Source: JBPESN01 sp051710625 (GTDB lineage: Bacteria; Pseudomonadota; Gammaproteobacteria; Enterobacterales; Enterobacteriaceae). Taken from it: a stretch of 13,535 nt of DNA. Below, one piece after another: positions 6,671 through 13,535 of this stretch (the stretch's first letter is position 1; each line of letters opens with the position of its first letter). The stretch is from positions 1 through 13,535 of the forward strand of contig NZ_JBPESN010000063.1 of the NCBI RefSeq assembly GCF_051710625.1, written 5' to 3'. Both the position numbers and the translations under genes were made by a program. The notes below the pieces were generated by a model. It was not told the DNA's origin. It saw only the letters and a program-made list of their open reading frames with translations, and did not search any database.

Positions 6671-8686
6671 ATGACTCAAGTCGCGAAAAAAATATTGGTA
6701 ACCTGTGCGTTACCTTACGCTAACGGTTCCATCCATCTCGGCCATGTGCTCGAGCATATTCAGGCGGATATCTGGGTCCGTTATCAGCGAATGCGCGGCC
6801 ATCAGGTTTATTTTATTTGTGCTGATGATGCTCACGGCACGCCAATCATGCTTAAGGCGCAGCAGCTGGGTATTGCGCCGGAAGAGATGATCAATAAAAT
6901 GAACCTGGAGCATCAGACGGATTTTGCCGGCTTTGGCATCAGCTACGATAACTACCATTCTACCCACAGCGAAGAGAATCGGCAGCTGTTGAGCTTGATT
7001 TACCAGCGTTTGAAAGAAAACGGGTTTATTAAATCGCGGACCATTTCCCAGCTGTTTGATCCCGAAAAAGGCATGTTTTTGCCCGATCGCTTCGTGAAAG
7101 GCAGCTGCCCGAAATGCCATTCCCCCGATCAATACGGCGATAACTGCGAAGTCTGCGGCGCCACCTATAACCCGACGGATCTCATCAATCCGAAATCGGC
7201 GGTGTCGGGCGCCACGCCGGTCATGCGGGAATCGGAACACTTCTTCTTTGATTTACCCGCTTTCAGCGAAATGCAGCGCGCCTGGATGCGTTCCGGCGCG
7301 CTGCAAGAGCAGGTGGCGAACAAGATGCAGGAGTGGTTCGAGTCAGGGTTGCAGCAGTGGGATATTTCCCGCGATGCGCCTTACTTTGGCTTTGAAGTGC
7401 CGGAGGCGCCGGGCAAATATTTCTATGTCTGGCTGGATGCGCCGATCGGCTATATGGGCGCGTTCCAGAACCTGTGCCAGAAGCGCAGCGACCTCCGCTT
7501 TGATGAATTTTGGGATGTGGATTCCAAGGCCGATCTTTGCCATTTCATCGGCAAGGACATCGTTTATTTCCACAGCTTGTTCTGGCCGGCGATGCTCGAA
7601 GGCAGCCATTTCCGCAAACCGACCAATTTGTTTGTGCATGGTTATGTGACCGTCAACGGCGCCAAAATGTCCAAATCGCGCGGCACCTTTATTAAAGCCA
7701 GCACTTATCTGACGCACCTGGATGCAGACTGCCTGCGCTATTACTATGCCGCTAAACTGTCGTCGCGCATTGATGATATCGACCTTAACCTCGAAGATTT
7801 CATCCAACGGGTCAACGCTGATATCGTGAATAAAGTCGTTAATCTGGCCGCGCGCAACGCCGGCTTTATTAATAAACGCTTCGATGGGCAGCTGGCGGCG
7901 ACGGTGGCCGATCCAGCGCTGTATGCCACTTTCGTTAATGCCGCAACGTCCATAGGCGATGCGTTCAGCAGCTGCGAAACCAGCCGCGCAATCCGCGAAA
8001 TCATGGCGCTGGCGGATTTGGCCAATCGCTATGTCGATGAGCAAGCGTCCTGGGTGGTGGCGAAACAGGAGGGTCGCGAGGCGGATTTGCAGGCTATCTG
8101 TTCAATGGGTATCCAGCTATTCCGGGTGTTGATGACCTATTTGAAACCGGTTCTGCCTTCGCTGGCAGAGCGGGCTGAAGCCTTCCTTGCTACCCCACTT
8201 GACTGGGACGACCTGTCAGCCCCGCTGTTGTCGCATCGCATCCGTCCGTTCAAGGCGCTGTTCAGTCGCATTGAGGCAGCCCAGGTAGAGGCCGTGATCG
8301 AGGCATCGCGCCTGGAAGCGGCGCCTGCGGGCGCGCTGGCCGAGGCCCCTATCGCCCCCGCGATAAATTTTGATGATTTTGCCAAGGTGGATATGCGGGT
8401 GGCGCTGATTAAGCGCGCCGAGTCTGTCGAAGGATCGGATAAATTGCTAAAACTCACGCTCGATCTCGGTGGCACCAGCCGTCAGGTATTCTCCGGTATC
8501 CACGTGGCCTATCCCGATCCACAAGTGCTGGAGGGCCGCCTGACGATCATGGTAGCCAATCTGGCACCGCGCAAAATGCGCTTTGGCATATCGGAAGGGA
8601 TGGTGATGGCCGCCGGCCCCGGCGGCAAGGATATCTTCCTGCTCAGCCCGGATGCGGGTGCGCTGCCCGGCATGCCGGTAAAATAA
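6671..8686 (+). CDS. metG: Methionyl-tRNA synthetase
   Basis: The product is 671 residues (E. coli about 677) and charges tRNA-Met with methionine, an essential cytoplasmic step that also feeds initiation. It is a class I synthetase: the HIGH-type motif is HLGH in YANGSIHLGHVLEH (residues about 18-30). The zinc knuckle cysteines are CPKC and CEVC (about 145-163). KMSKSRG (about 333-339) is the second signature. The anticodon-binding helical domain follows (RYVDEQASWVVAKQEGR), and then the C-terminal EMAP-like tRNA-binding domain (FDDFAKVDMRVALI to PGGKDIFLLSPDAGA) that drives dimerisation. The linker at about 545-565 is Ala-rich and the main variable part. The start gives the conserved MTQVAKKILVTCALPYANG despite a weak Shine-Dalgarno. 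Intact; the gene downstream on the same strand is dead. Confidence 0.98.
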   Translation: MTQVAKKILVTCALPYANGSIHLGHVLEHIQADIWVRYQRMRGHQVYFICADDAHGTPIMLKAQQLGIAPEEMINKMNLEHQTDFAGFGISYDNYHSTHSEENRQLLSLIYQRLKENGFIKSRTISQLFDPEKGMFLPDRFVKGSCPKCHSPDQYGDNCEVCGATYNPTDLINPKSAVSGATPVMRESEHFFFDLPAFSEMQRAWMRSGALQEQVANKMQEWFESGLQQWDISRDAPYFGFEVPEAPGKYFYVWLDAPIGYMGAFQNLCQKRSDLRFDEFWDVDSKADLCHFIGKDIVYFHSLFWPAMLEGSHFRKPTNLFVHGYVTVNGAKMSKSRGTFIKASTYLTHLDADCLRYYYAAKLSSRIDDIDLNLEDFIQRVNADIVNKVVNLAARNAGFINKRFDGQLAATVADPALYATFVNAATSIGDAFSSCETSRAIREIMALADLANRYVDEQASWVVAKQEGREADLQAICSMGIQLFRVLMTYLKPVLPSLAERAEAFLATPLDWDDLSAPLLSHRIRPFKALFSRIEAAQVEAVIEASRLEAAPAGALAEAPIAPAINFDDFAKVDMRVALIKRAESVEGSDKLLKLTLDLGGTSRQVFSGIHVAYPDPQVLEGRLTIMVANLAPRKMRFGISEGMVMAAGPGGKDIFLLSPDAGALPGMPVK

Positions 8687-8694
8687 CCCGCGCT

Positions 8695-8718
8695 GTACAT
8701 TCCCGGAGGGCAATGTAC
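8695..8718 (+). terminator. Possible metG 3' hairpin
   Basis: GTACATT (8695-8701) and AATGTAC (8712-8718) form a 7-bp stem 8 bases after the metG stop. The following sequence is C/G-rich, with no T run, so this is at best a weak or Rho-assisted terminator. Confidence 0.35.
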
Positions 8719-8789
8719 CCAAGCCCTCCCCGGGGTATTCTCTCCGCTTCCCCTTCGCCGTTTCCTTACCGCCCCGCCAGGGGGCATTT

Positions 8790-9579
8790 ACCTGGTCTTA
8801 TTCCTGCCCACCGCTAAGCGTGGTGATGGTGGGCACCCATCCCTTGTCCCCTTTTTTGTTGGCCGGCATTTTGAGCCTGCTTGCAACAGTGCTGCTCGGC
8901 AAAGCAATGCCGGGTTTCGGATCGCCGCCGGTAAATCTTGAAGATCAACGCCCGCCCGCGGAACGTCAGACGCCGAATTTTCGCCAAACCCTGACCATTC
9001 TGCATCAAGACCGCAGACTTATCTGGTTCACACCCTTGGCGGCACTTTAGGCAGTCTGGTGGCCAGTCATTTCGCCAGCGCATTTCGCAATATTTGATGG
9101 TGGTCTTCGATCCTGACTTTGCCTATAAGGTGGTAGGGATCATTTTGCCGGTTAACGCAACCATCGTCGTGACGTTGCAATATCTGGCCAGCCGCCATAT
9201 CACGCGCGGCGCGCTCATGAAATGGCTGGCCGTCGGCAGCCTGTTTTTTCTGATAGGACTGACGGGGATTATTTTCGCCCAGCGCGCGTTACCGATGTGG
9301 GTGCTTGCCGTCGCCATCTTCTCGCTGGGAGAGATTATTATTATTTCCGTGGAATATATAGTTGTCGATTTTATCGCACCGCCGCATCTAAAAGGCAGTT
9401 ATTACTGCATGCAGAACCTGAGTAGCCTGGGCGGCGCGGTCAATCCTTTATTGACCGGGCTGTTATTAACCTACACGCCCCCGGTGACCATCTTTGGCCT
9501 CTTGATGTTGGCCACGCTGTTAAGCCTGTGGTTCTTTTACCGGGGGTTTCATCTGGCGCCGCGCAGCGCTGCCGGCTAA
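8790..9579 (+). pseudogene. MFS transporter pseudogene, C-terminal half with frameshifts
   Basis: Three frames join into one protein-like sequence. Frame one (about 8820-9031) gives HPLSPFLLAGILSLLATVLL to DRRLIWFT. Frame two (9032-9085) gives LGGTLGSLVASHFASAF. Frame three (about 9088-9579) gives SQYLMVVFDPDFAYKVVGII, several transmembrane helices and the loop VDFIAPPHLKGSYYCMQNLS, ending in a helix and LAPRSAAG. This matches the C-terminal six-helix half of a major facilitator superfamily exporter, in the general style of MdtH/YttB-like proteins. The amino-terminal half is missing: only about 100 bp separate the first recognisable helix from metG. The substrate cannot be told. Two frameshifts plus truncation make it nonfunctional. 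The start given is approximate. Confidence 0.8.
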
Positions 9580-9904
9580 GGGCGCGCCGCGACCCTGGCC
9601 GCCGCTCGGCGACGGGGTATCGGCTGACGATTGCGGCCGCGCACAGGCGTGCGCCGTCACATTGACGGAAAGTCGGAGCGCATTCTCGCCAACGTCGCGC
9701 GGTTGTCTGCATCCTCGCTAAGATATCGGGTATGCCGGCTGTCAGCGATAGCAGCGCTTTACCGGTGACAACTGGCGCTTTTGCGCCGCACGCCTTCTGC
9801 AACCGTTGTGCCTCTCCCTTAACAACCTAGGTTAATCAAGGTTAAAACGAACGGATTACAATCGTCGTTTTTCTTATTAACGCAATCATGGATGATTTTA
9901 TGAT
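9580..9904. other. Non-coding stretch between the MFS remnant and the prophage
   Basis: I see no gene, RNA or clear promoter here. An open minus-strand frame overlaps it but looks like a shadow with arginine/alanine-rich translation. Composition changes from GC-rich to AT-rich near 9830. The last five bases, ATGAT, are the expected target site copy at the prophage's left end. Confidence 0.55.
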
Positions 9905-10055
9905 TGTGGGGTGGCAATCATTTCTGGACTCTTAAGTTAAACGATGGGTTAGCCGGAAGCCCTTTAATGACGCGGCTTACAGAGATTTTACAGATTCTGG
10001 ACTCGTCGCAAAAAAATGGGCAAAAAATGATTTTTTTGCACTAAATTCTGGACTC
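9905..10055 (+). other. Mu-like prophage left terminus (attL) with three transposase-type end sites
   Basis: TTCTGGACTC occurs three times in direct orientation at 9922-9931, 9995-10004 and 10046-10055, spaced 73 and 51 bp apart. This wider spacing resembles the L1-L2-L3 sites of the Mu left end, in contrast to the tight pair at 1450-1480. The outer end TGTGGGGTGGCAA starts at 9905, and 18 of its first 27 bases match the terminus at 1497. By analogy these are binding sites for the A transposase. Confidence 0.7.
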
Positions 10056-10179
10056 GAATGACTGTGGTTTGAGCAGATTTAAAGGTAGTTCAAACGCCTT
10101 TTGGGCATCCATTAGATATATGTAAATTAGGTTAAAAAATACTAGTAAATCATAAAAATAATGAAATGAGATAGATAAT

Positions 10180-10200
10180 GGCCTAATTTTTATTTAGGCC
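10180..10200 (-). terminator. Terminator hairpin of the repressor gene
   Basis: GGCCTAA and TTAGGCC form a 7-bp stem around a T-rich loop and overlap the repressor stop codon at 10194-10196. On the minus strand the following bases are AT-rich (ATTATCTATCTC) rather than a pure T run, so termination may be partial. Confidence 0.55.
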
Positions 10201-10772
10201 GCTCCACTTTTCTTACAGTTTAAGCTTGCCACATCTTCTACTGCACACTCTTCAGATACCGCCCCCTTTTTAGCTTCGTGTAGGGCTATCAGACGTTCTT
10301 TTTCTTCTTTTGGAAGTTGGAGTAACAGGCTATCTAAGTCATCTTTACGTCCTGATAACGCCAATACACCCTTTGCCCCTTCTTGCAAAAGCAGGCTTAT
10401 TAATACCTCTAAATCTTTTTTATGCAGCGACTTATAAATTATATGCCAAGTAGCTTCTAAAGGATTTTTTATTAGGCTTTTCTCGTTAATCGACTGAATC
10501 TCGCTAGTTGAGGCCACTTCTTTTTGAGTGCATGATGAACCAAATGCAAGCCAGCCCAGGCTGACGTGTTTTTTATATGCAATGCTCTGCACCACTGTAA
10601 AAGATGGTTCTGTACCTCTAGTTAAATAGTTGTGCAATGTTGAGAAGGATAACTCCCATTCAGTTGCAGCAGCTCTGGCGCTTCTATTGCCCATAAGTTG
10701 TTTAAGGCGTGCGACAAAATTTTCTTTTCCATCCATATCAAAAGCAAAATTACTTGTTTTCTTCTTCCTCAT
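10194..10772 (-). CDS. Mu-like phage repressor (CI/XRE-type helix-turn-helix)
   Basis: The product is 192 residues. The N-terminal DNA-binding domain covers about residues 17-78: NFVARLKQLMGNRSARAAAT, then WELSFSTLHNYLTRG with the recognition helix, and HVSLGWLAFG, typical of Bac_CI_repr/XRE repressors. The C-terminal half (LEVLISLLLQEGAKGVLALS and LLQLPKEEKERLIALHEAKK) has no Ser-Lys protease signature, so LexA-type autocleavage is not expected. Position and orientation, between the left terminus and the divergent ner, match the lysogeny repressor of Mu-like phages. The gene is AT-rich beside GC-rich neighbours, a usual mark of phage immunity regions. A near-identical broken copy lies at 1-130. 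It is intact although the transposase it would control is dead. Confidence 0.85.
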   Translation of the reverse strand: MRKKKTSNFAFDMDGKENFVARLKQLMGNRSARAAATEWELSFSTLHNYLTRGTEPSFTVVQSIAYKKHVSLGWLAFGSSCTQKEVASTSEIQSINEKSLIKNPLEATWHIIYKSLHKKDLEVLISLLLQEGAKGVLALSGRKDDLDSLLLQLPKEEKERLIALHEAKKGAVSEECAVEDVASLNCKKSGAA

Positions 10773-10949
10773 TTTCTTTTCTCTATAACTTATTGATTAT
10801 ATTTAATAAAATACAAAAAATATCTCTTATATGAGGCGATCAGAAAAGAAAATTCATTATTTGCTTTACTTGTCTTAAGTTTGAGATGTCATTGCTGTAT
10901 GGGTGAGCCCCATGACTTACCCGCATGGTTAACTCTTTAGGGTAATCGA
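10773..10949. promoter_or_regulatory. Divergent operator/promoter region between repressor and ner
   Basis: This AT-rich gap must hold the repressor promoter and the early lytic promoter. Repeated half-sites GGGTGA (10901-10906), TTACCC (10917-10922) and GGGTAA (10940-10945) form two inverted pairs close to ner and could be operator elements for Ner or the repressor. No strong early -35/-10 pair stands out; TTGTCT at 10870 is a weak candidate -35. Role is inferred from position. Confidence 0.5.
10796..10801 (-). promoter_or_regulatory. Likely -10 box of the repressor promoter
   Basis: A perfect TATAAT on the minus strand sits 24 bases ahead of the repressor ATG, in a suitable place for a short leader. 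No good -35 box is visible about 17 bases further up, so it may need an activator or be weak. Confidence 0.5.
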
Positions 10950-11186
10950 ATGATAAATAGAAATGAAGTGAATCATCGTGACTGGCACCAGATTGATATC
11001 GGGGCTTCCCTGCACAAGAAGGGGATCACCATGCAAGATCTCTCCCGCGGCTCGGGGCTGGCGTCCAGCACGTTAAAAAACGCGCTGTATCGTCCCTATC
11101 CCAAAGGTGAACGCATTATCGCTAATGCGCTCAATGTGGATCCGGCCAGCATTTGGCCGAGTTGTTATATGGGCAAGGTGTCGTAA
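10950..11186 (+). CDS. ner: Ner-like regulator (early repressor of Mu-like phages)
   Basis: The product is 78 residues, the size of Ner/Nlp proteins. Family features are DWHQIDIGASLHKKGITMQD, then LSRGSGLASSTLKNALYRPY with the helix-turn-helix, and PKGERIIANALNVDPASIWP near the end. In Mu, Ner shuts down the early and repressor promoters to tune the lytic switch; a chromosomal relative in E. coli is Nlp/SfsB. AGGG about 7 bases upstream of ATG 10950 supports the start. It is divergent from the repressor and only 2 bases ahead of the A gene, as in Mu-like early operons. The frame is intact. Confidence 0.9.
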   Translation: MINRNEVNHRDWHQIDIGASLHKKGITMQDLSRGSGLASSTLKNALYRPYPKGERIIANALNVDPASIWPSCYMGKVS

Positions 11187-11188
11187 TT

Positions 11189-13234
11189 ATGTTTGTTACG
11201 GTGAGTGAGTGAGTCGGTTTACCCGGATTGCCTGGCACCTTGCAGGGACTTCGCTGGTCATTGAATAAGCGGACTGCAAATTCACCCGATTTAGTCCGTA
11301 AGCGTTCAGGCACCAAGGCTTTCGAGTACCACATCGATTGTTTGCCGGAACAAACACGCGAGATCATCAAACAACGGCACTATACCCTGATTGCGCAATC
11401 CCCGGCCCAGCCGGTTGATGAGTCGGTCAAGCGCAGTACCGCCATCAAGTCGCGCGATGAGCTGGCGATCATGCGTCAGTCCGGCCCCGCTCGAGCGCAA
11501 GGTGCAGGCTCTGAACGATCAGCAGAAGCAGATTGCCGGTGCGCGCATGATGCTGGTACAGGAAGTGGTCCGGTTACAGCAGGCCGGCATGACCCGTATT
11601 GCGGCGGTGACCTTTATCGTCGATGAGTCAAAGGCCGGCACATTGCCCGAGGCCCTGCAGCGCGCCGCCACGCTGGCTAACGCCAAAAAGGGCCGCACCC
11701 CCGGCAAGGGGTGAGCAAAAGCAGCCTACAGGAATAAGTGAGTCTCTATTTCAGTGCTGAGCGGCCCCAGGAGCGTCTGGCGATACTGGCTCCCGGGGAA
11801 GCTGAAGACAGCAGTGCCCCGAGGACATGACGTGGTTCTACGCCCTGTTCTGGCCGCATTATGCCCGACCCTGTGGCCCGACGCTGCTGGAAGCCTACCG
11901 CGCATTTCAGGCGGACTGGCAGAGTAAATACCATGACCAGCCTGCCATGCTGGCGGCCCTGCCGACCTACGACAAGGCCAATCGCATGGTCAAGCGGGTT
12001 GCACCCAACCGAAGGGTCAAGGGCCGGGTCACCGGCTCGGCGCTCAAGGCGTATCAGGTGTACCAGCAGCGGGATTGGGCGCAGATGCGGGTAAAATGGC
12101 TGCTAGATAGCCGGCGGCAAGTCGCTGAACATGAAAGTGGCGCATCTGATACACAGGCGGCCCTTTACCCCAAAGCTGACTTTGGTGCTCGACGGGCGTA
12201 CCCGCTATCTGGTGGGCAGGAGCCTGTCACTGGCAGAAGAAAACGCCATCGCGGTAGCGGATGCGTGGCGTTATGGCATCCAGCACCACGGCAAGCCGCT
12301 GTTTGCCTACTCCGATAACGGCGGCGGCGAGACCAACAAGATGCTGGATGCGGATATCACCAGGATTTTTCCCCGGCTGGGTATTGAGCATATTACCGGT
12401 ATCCCCGGTAGCCCGCCGGCGCGGGGCATTATCGAGCGGCTGAACGGCGTGCTGCCACGCAGGCTGGCCCTGCGCTTTCAGACCTATAACGGGCTAAGCG
12501 CTGACCCCAACGGGGCGCGGGTGCAGGGAAAAAAACTGCTGAGTCTGTCGAATGCCTTACGTCAGGGGAAGGAGCTGAACGCCACGCAGCAAAAGACGTA
12601 GGCGATATTGCCCAGCTGGCGGCAGCTGATAGACGCTATCGAGGAGGAGGTGCAGCGCTGTAACCACAGCCACGAGCACAGCGCCCTGCCCAAGGTCAAC
12701 GGTAAATCGATGACGGCGGCCGCTTACCGCAAGGCCCTGCTGGCTGAGGAAGGGGACAATATTGAATACCTGACGCTAGGCAAGTTGCGCGAGATGTTTA
12801 TGCCGGAAGAAAAACGCATGGCCCAGCGCGGTTGGGCTGAACTGCTGAATAAGCCGTATTTTGCCAGAGAGCTGATTGAGGTAGACCGCCAGACGGTGCG
12901 GGTGGCTTACGATATCCATAATCCTAATGAAGTGATTATTCGCCAGATGGATGAAGCTTATCTCTGTACTGCGCTATGGAATGGCAATACTGCCTCGCTG
13001 GTGCCGGTCTCCAGAGTGGAAAAAGCGCTGGGAGCACGCGCCAAGCGTCGCATCAAACTCGCCGAAAGCAAAATTCAGAATGCAAAAGACGAATTACGCC
13101 CGGTGATTGATGCACCCAGGAAGAGCGATTACAGGCTGCTGATACCCCAGGTATTGGCACCTGAAAAAGACAAGGTGCATTTATTTGAATCCGAATATGA
13201 GCACGATATCAAGAAGGTCGGTAATAACCGGTAA
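11189..13234 (+). pseudogene. Mu A-type transposase gene, multiply frameshifted, active-site Asp lost
   Basis: Joined across frames this is about 680 codons, close to Mu A (663). The N-terminal part (FVTVSE, stop, VGLPGLPGTLQGLRWSLNKR) is the end/enhancer-binding region. The middle gives MTWFYALFWPHYARP and GRVTGSALKAYQVYQQRDW. The catalytic core follows (FTPKLTLVLDGRTRYLVG, AYSDNGGGE with the second Asp, ARGIIERLNG with the Glu), then the C-terminal region to KKVGNNR. In-frame stops are TGA 11210, TAA 11735, TAG 12104 and TAG 12599. Frame changes lie near 11485, 11710 and 11810, and an extra A is in 12093-12096. Where Mu A has the first catalytic Asp (W-I-G-D-G-H), this gene reads stop-I-A-G-G-K, codon GGC at 12113-12115. 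It is nonfunctional. Confidence 0.92.
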
Positions 13235-13245
13235 GGATATATTGT

Positions 13246-13385
13246 ATGACAACGCGAGAACGTATTTTCCAGCTGATGGCGCGGTCAGGCTACACCCAGC
13301 GCAAGGCGGCCGATAAAACCGGATTAAGCGGCGCGACCATTTCACAATATTTAAAGGGGGTTTACAACGGAAATATTGATAACGT
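13246..13385 (+). pseudogene. 5' fragment of a Mu B-type transposition activator, cut by an IS
   Basis: It starts at ATG 13246 with AAGGAT just upstream, 12 bases after the A stop, as in Mu-like A-B operons. The 46 surviving codons read MTTRERIFQLMARSGYTQRK, then AADKTGLSGATISQYLKGVY and NGNIDN. This is the N-terminal helix-turn-helix that precedes the AAA+ ATPase in Mu B-like proteins (compare SGLSTGTISSFINDKYNGD in Mu B). The coding match ends at the IS911-like terminus, with a read-through of only VVAN before a stop. The ATPase domain, needed for target capture and for stimulating A, would have to lie beyond the IS outside the window. Confidence 0.88.
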
Positions 13386-13535
13386 TGTAGTGGCCAACTA
13401 AAACTGGCCACCGCGTTAGCGTTTTTCTAGTATCTATTTTCTGATTCGTTTGGTGGCAACCCACCGTTATATTTATGCGGCCTGAGTGCGCTGTAATATC
13501 CCACGATATAGTCGGTAATTTCATGAGCTGCTTCG
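13386..13535 (-). mobile_element. IS911-like insertion sequence copy 2 (partial, runs off the window)
   Basis: Its first 150 bases match the left end of the copy at 131, in the same orientation, except that it keeps 44 bp that the first copy lacks. On the minus strand these encode the C-terminal part of OrfB (..YNGGLPPNESENRY, stop, KNANAVASFS). The TAG at 13429-13431 stands where IS911 OrfB has tryptophan, so this copy is also damaged or C-terminally truncated. It is inserted in the B gene of the prophage. The other end and any target duplication lie outside the window. Confidence 0.9.

Larger units (their letters stand above)
9905..13535 (+). mobile_element. Left part of a second Mu-like prophage (defective)
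   Basis: The order is terminus with three end sites, leftward repressor, rightward ner, rightward transposase A, then B. This is the early-region layout of Mu-like transposable phages. The transposase gene is multiply broken and B is cut by an IS911-like copy at 13386, so the prophage cannot transpose on its own. Repressor and ner are intact. The rest continues past the window. The left boundary is set by the TGT terminus matching the one at 1497. Confidence 0.85.

Noticed and set aside
7343..8044. 233-codon minus-strand frame opposite metG
   Set aside because: Antisense shadow of metG with no start context or family resemblance.
9440..9802. Minus-strand 120-codon frame over the MFS remnant's end
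   Set aside because: Overlaps conserved MFS coding sequence on the other strand; translation looks like a composition-driven shadow.
9922..10055. CRISPR-like array from the three TTCTGGACTC repeats
   Set aside because: Repeats are only 10 bp, unequally spaced, and no cas genes are near; their placement at a Mu-like terminus fits transposase end sites.
11189..13234. Programmed recoding to read the broken transposase A gene
   Set aside because: There are at least four frame changes and four stops with no consistent slippery sites, plus loss of a catalytic residue; decay is the simpler account.

Overview
The window looks like chromosome of a Sodalis-type gammaproteobacterium (an insect symbiont of the Enterobacterales, probably close to Sodalis glossinidius). 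The housekeeping proteins are close to their E. coli counterparts, but every accessory gene except two phage regulators is broken by frameshifts, stop codons or insertions. That mix fits a recently host-restricted genome. The species call is inference; no search was run.

Layout. 1-1497 is the edge of a Mu-like prophage: a piece of its repressor gene, a decayed IS911-like insertion sequence (131-1335), then a phage terminus with repeated transposase-type sites ending at 1497. 1498-9904 is host DNA carrying asmA, dcd, udk, a remnant resembling a PAP2 phosphatase, mrp (apbC), the divergent metG, and a wrecked MFS transporter gene. 9905-13535 is the left end of a second Mu-like prophage: terminus with three end sites, repressor (minus), ner (plus), a transposase A gene with at least four frameshifts and four in-frame stops, and the start of a B gene cut at 13385 by a second IS911-like copy that runs off the window.

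How it fits together. The working genes supply dCTP deamination (Dcd), uridine salvage (Udk), Fe-S cluster carriage (Mrp), methionyl-tRNA charging (MetG) and an envelope protein (AsmA). The two Mu-like elements have compatible termini (5'-TGT, 18 of 27 end positions shared) and closely related repressor genes (about 96% identical over 130 bp). In the left element the repressor fragment points the wrong way relative to the adjacent terminus, and the intervening IS lacks a target duplication. Inversion of the prophage interior between two opposed IS911 copies explains both facts.

I found no convincing new biological system, CRISPR array, tRNA or rRNA. The most informative material is the architecture and decay of the two transposable prophages.
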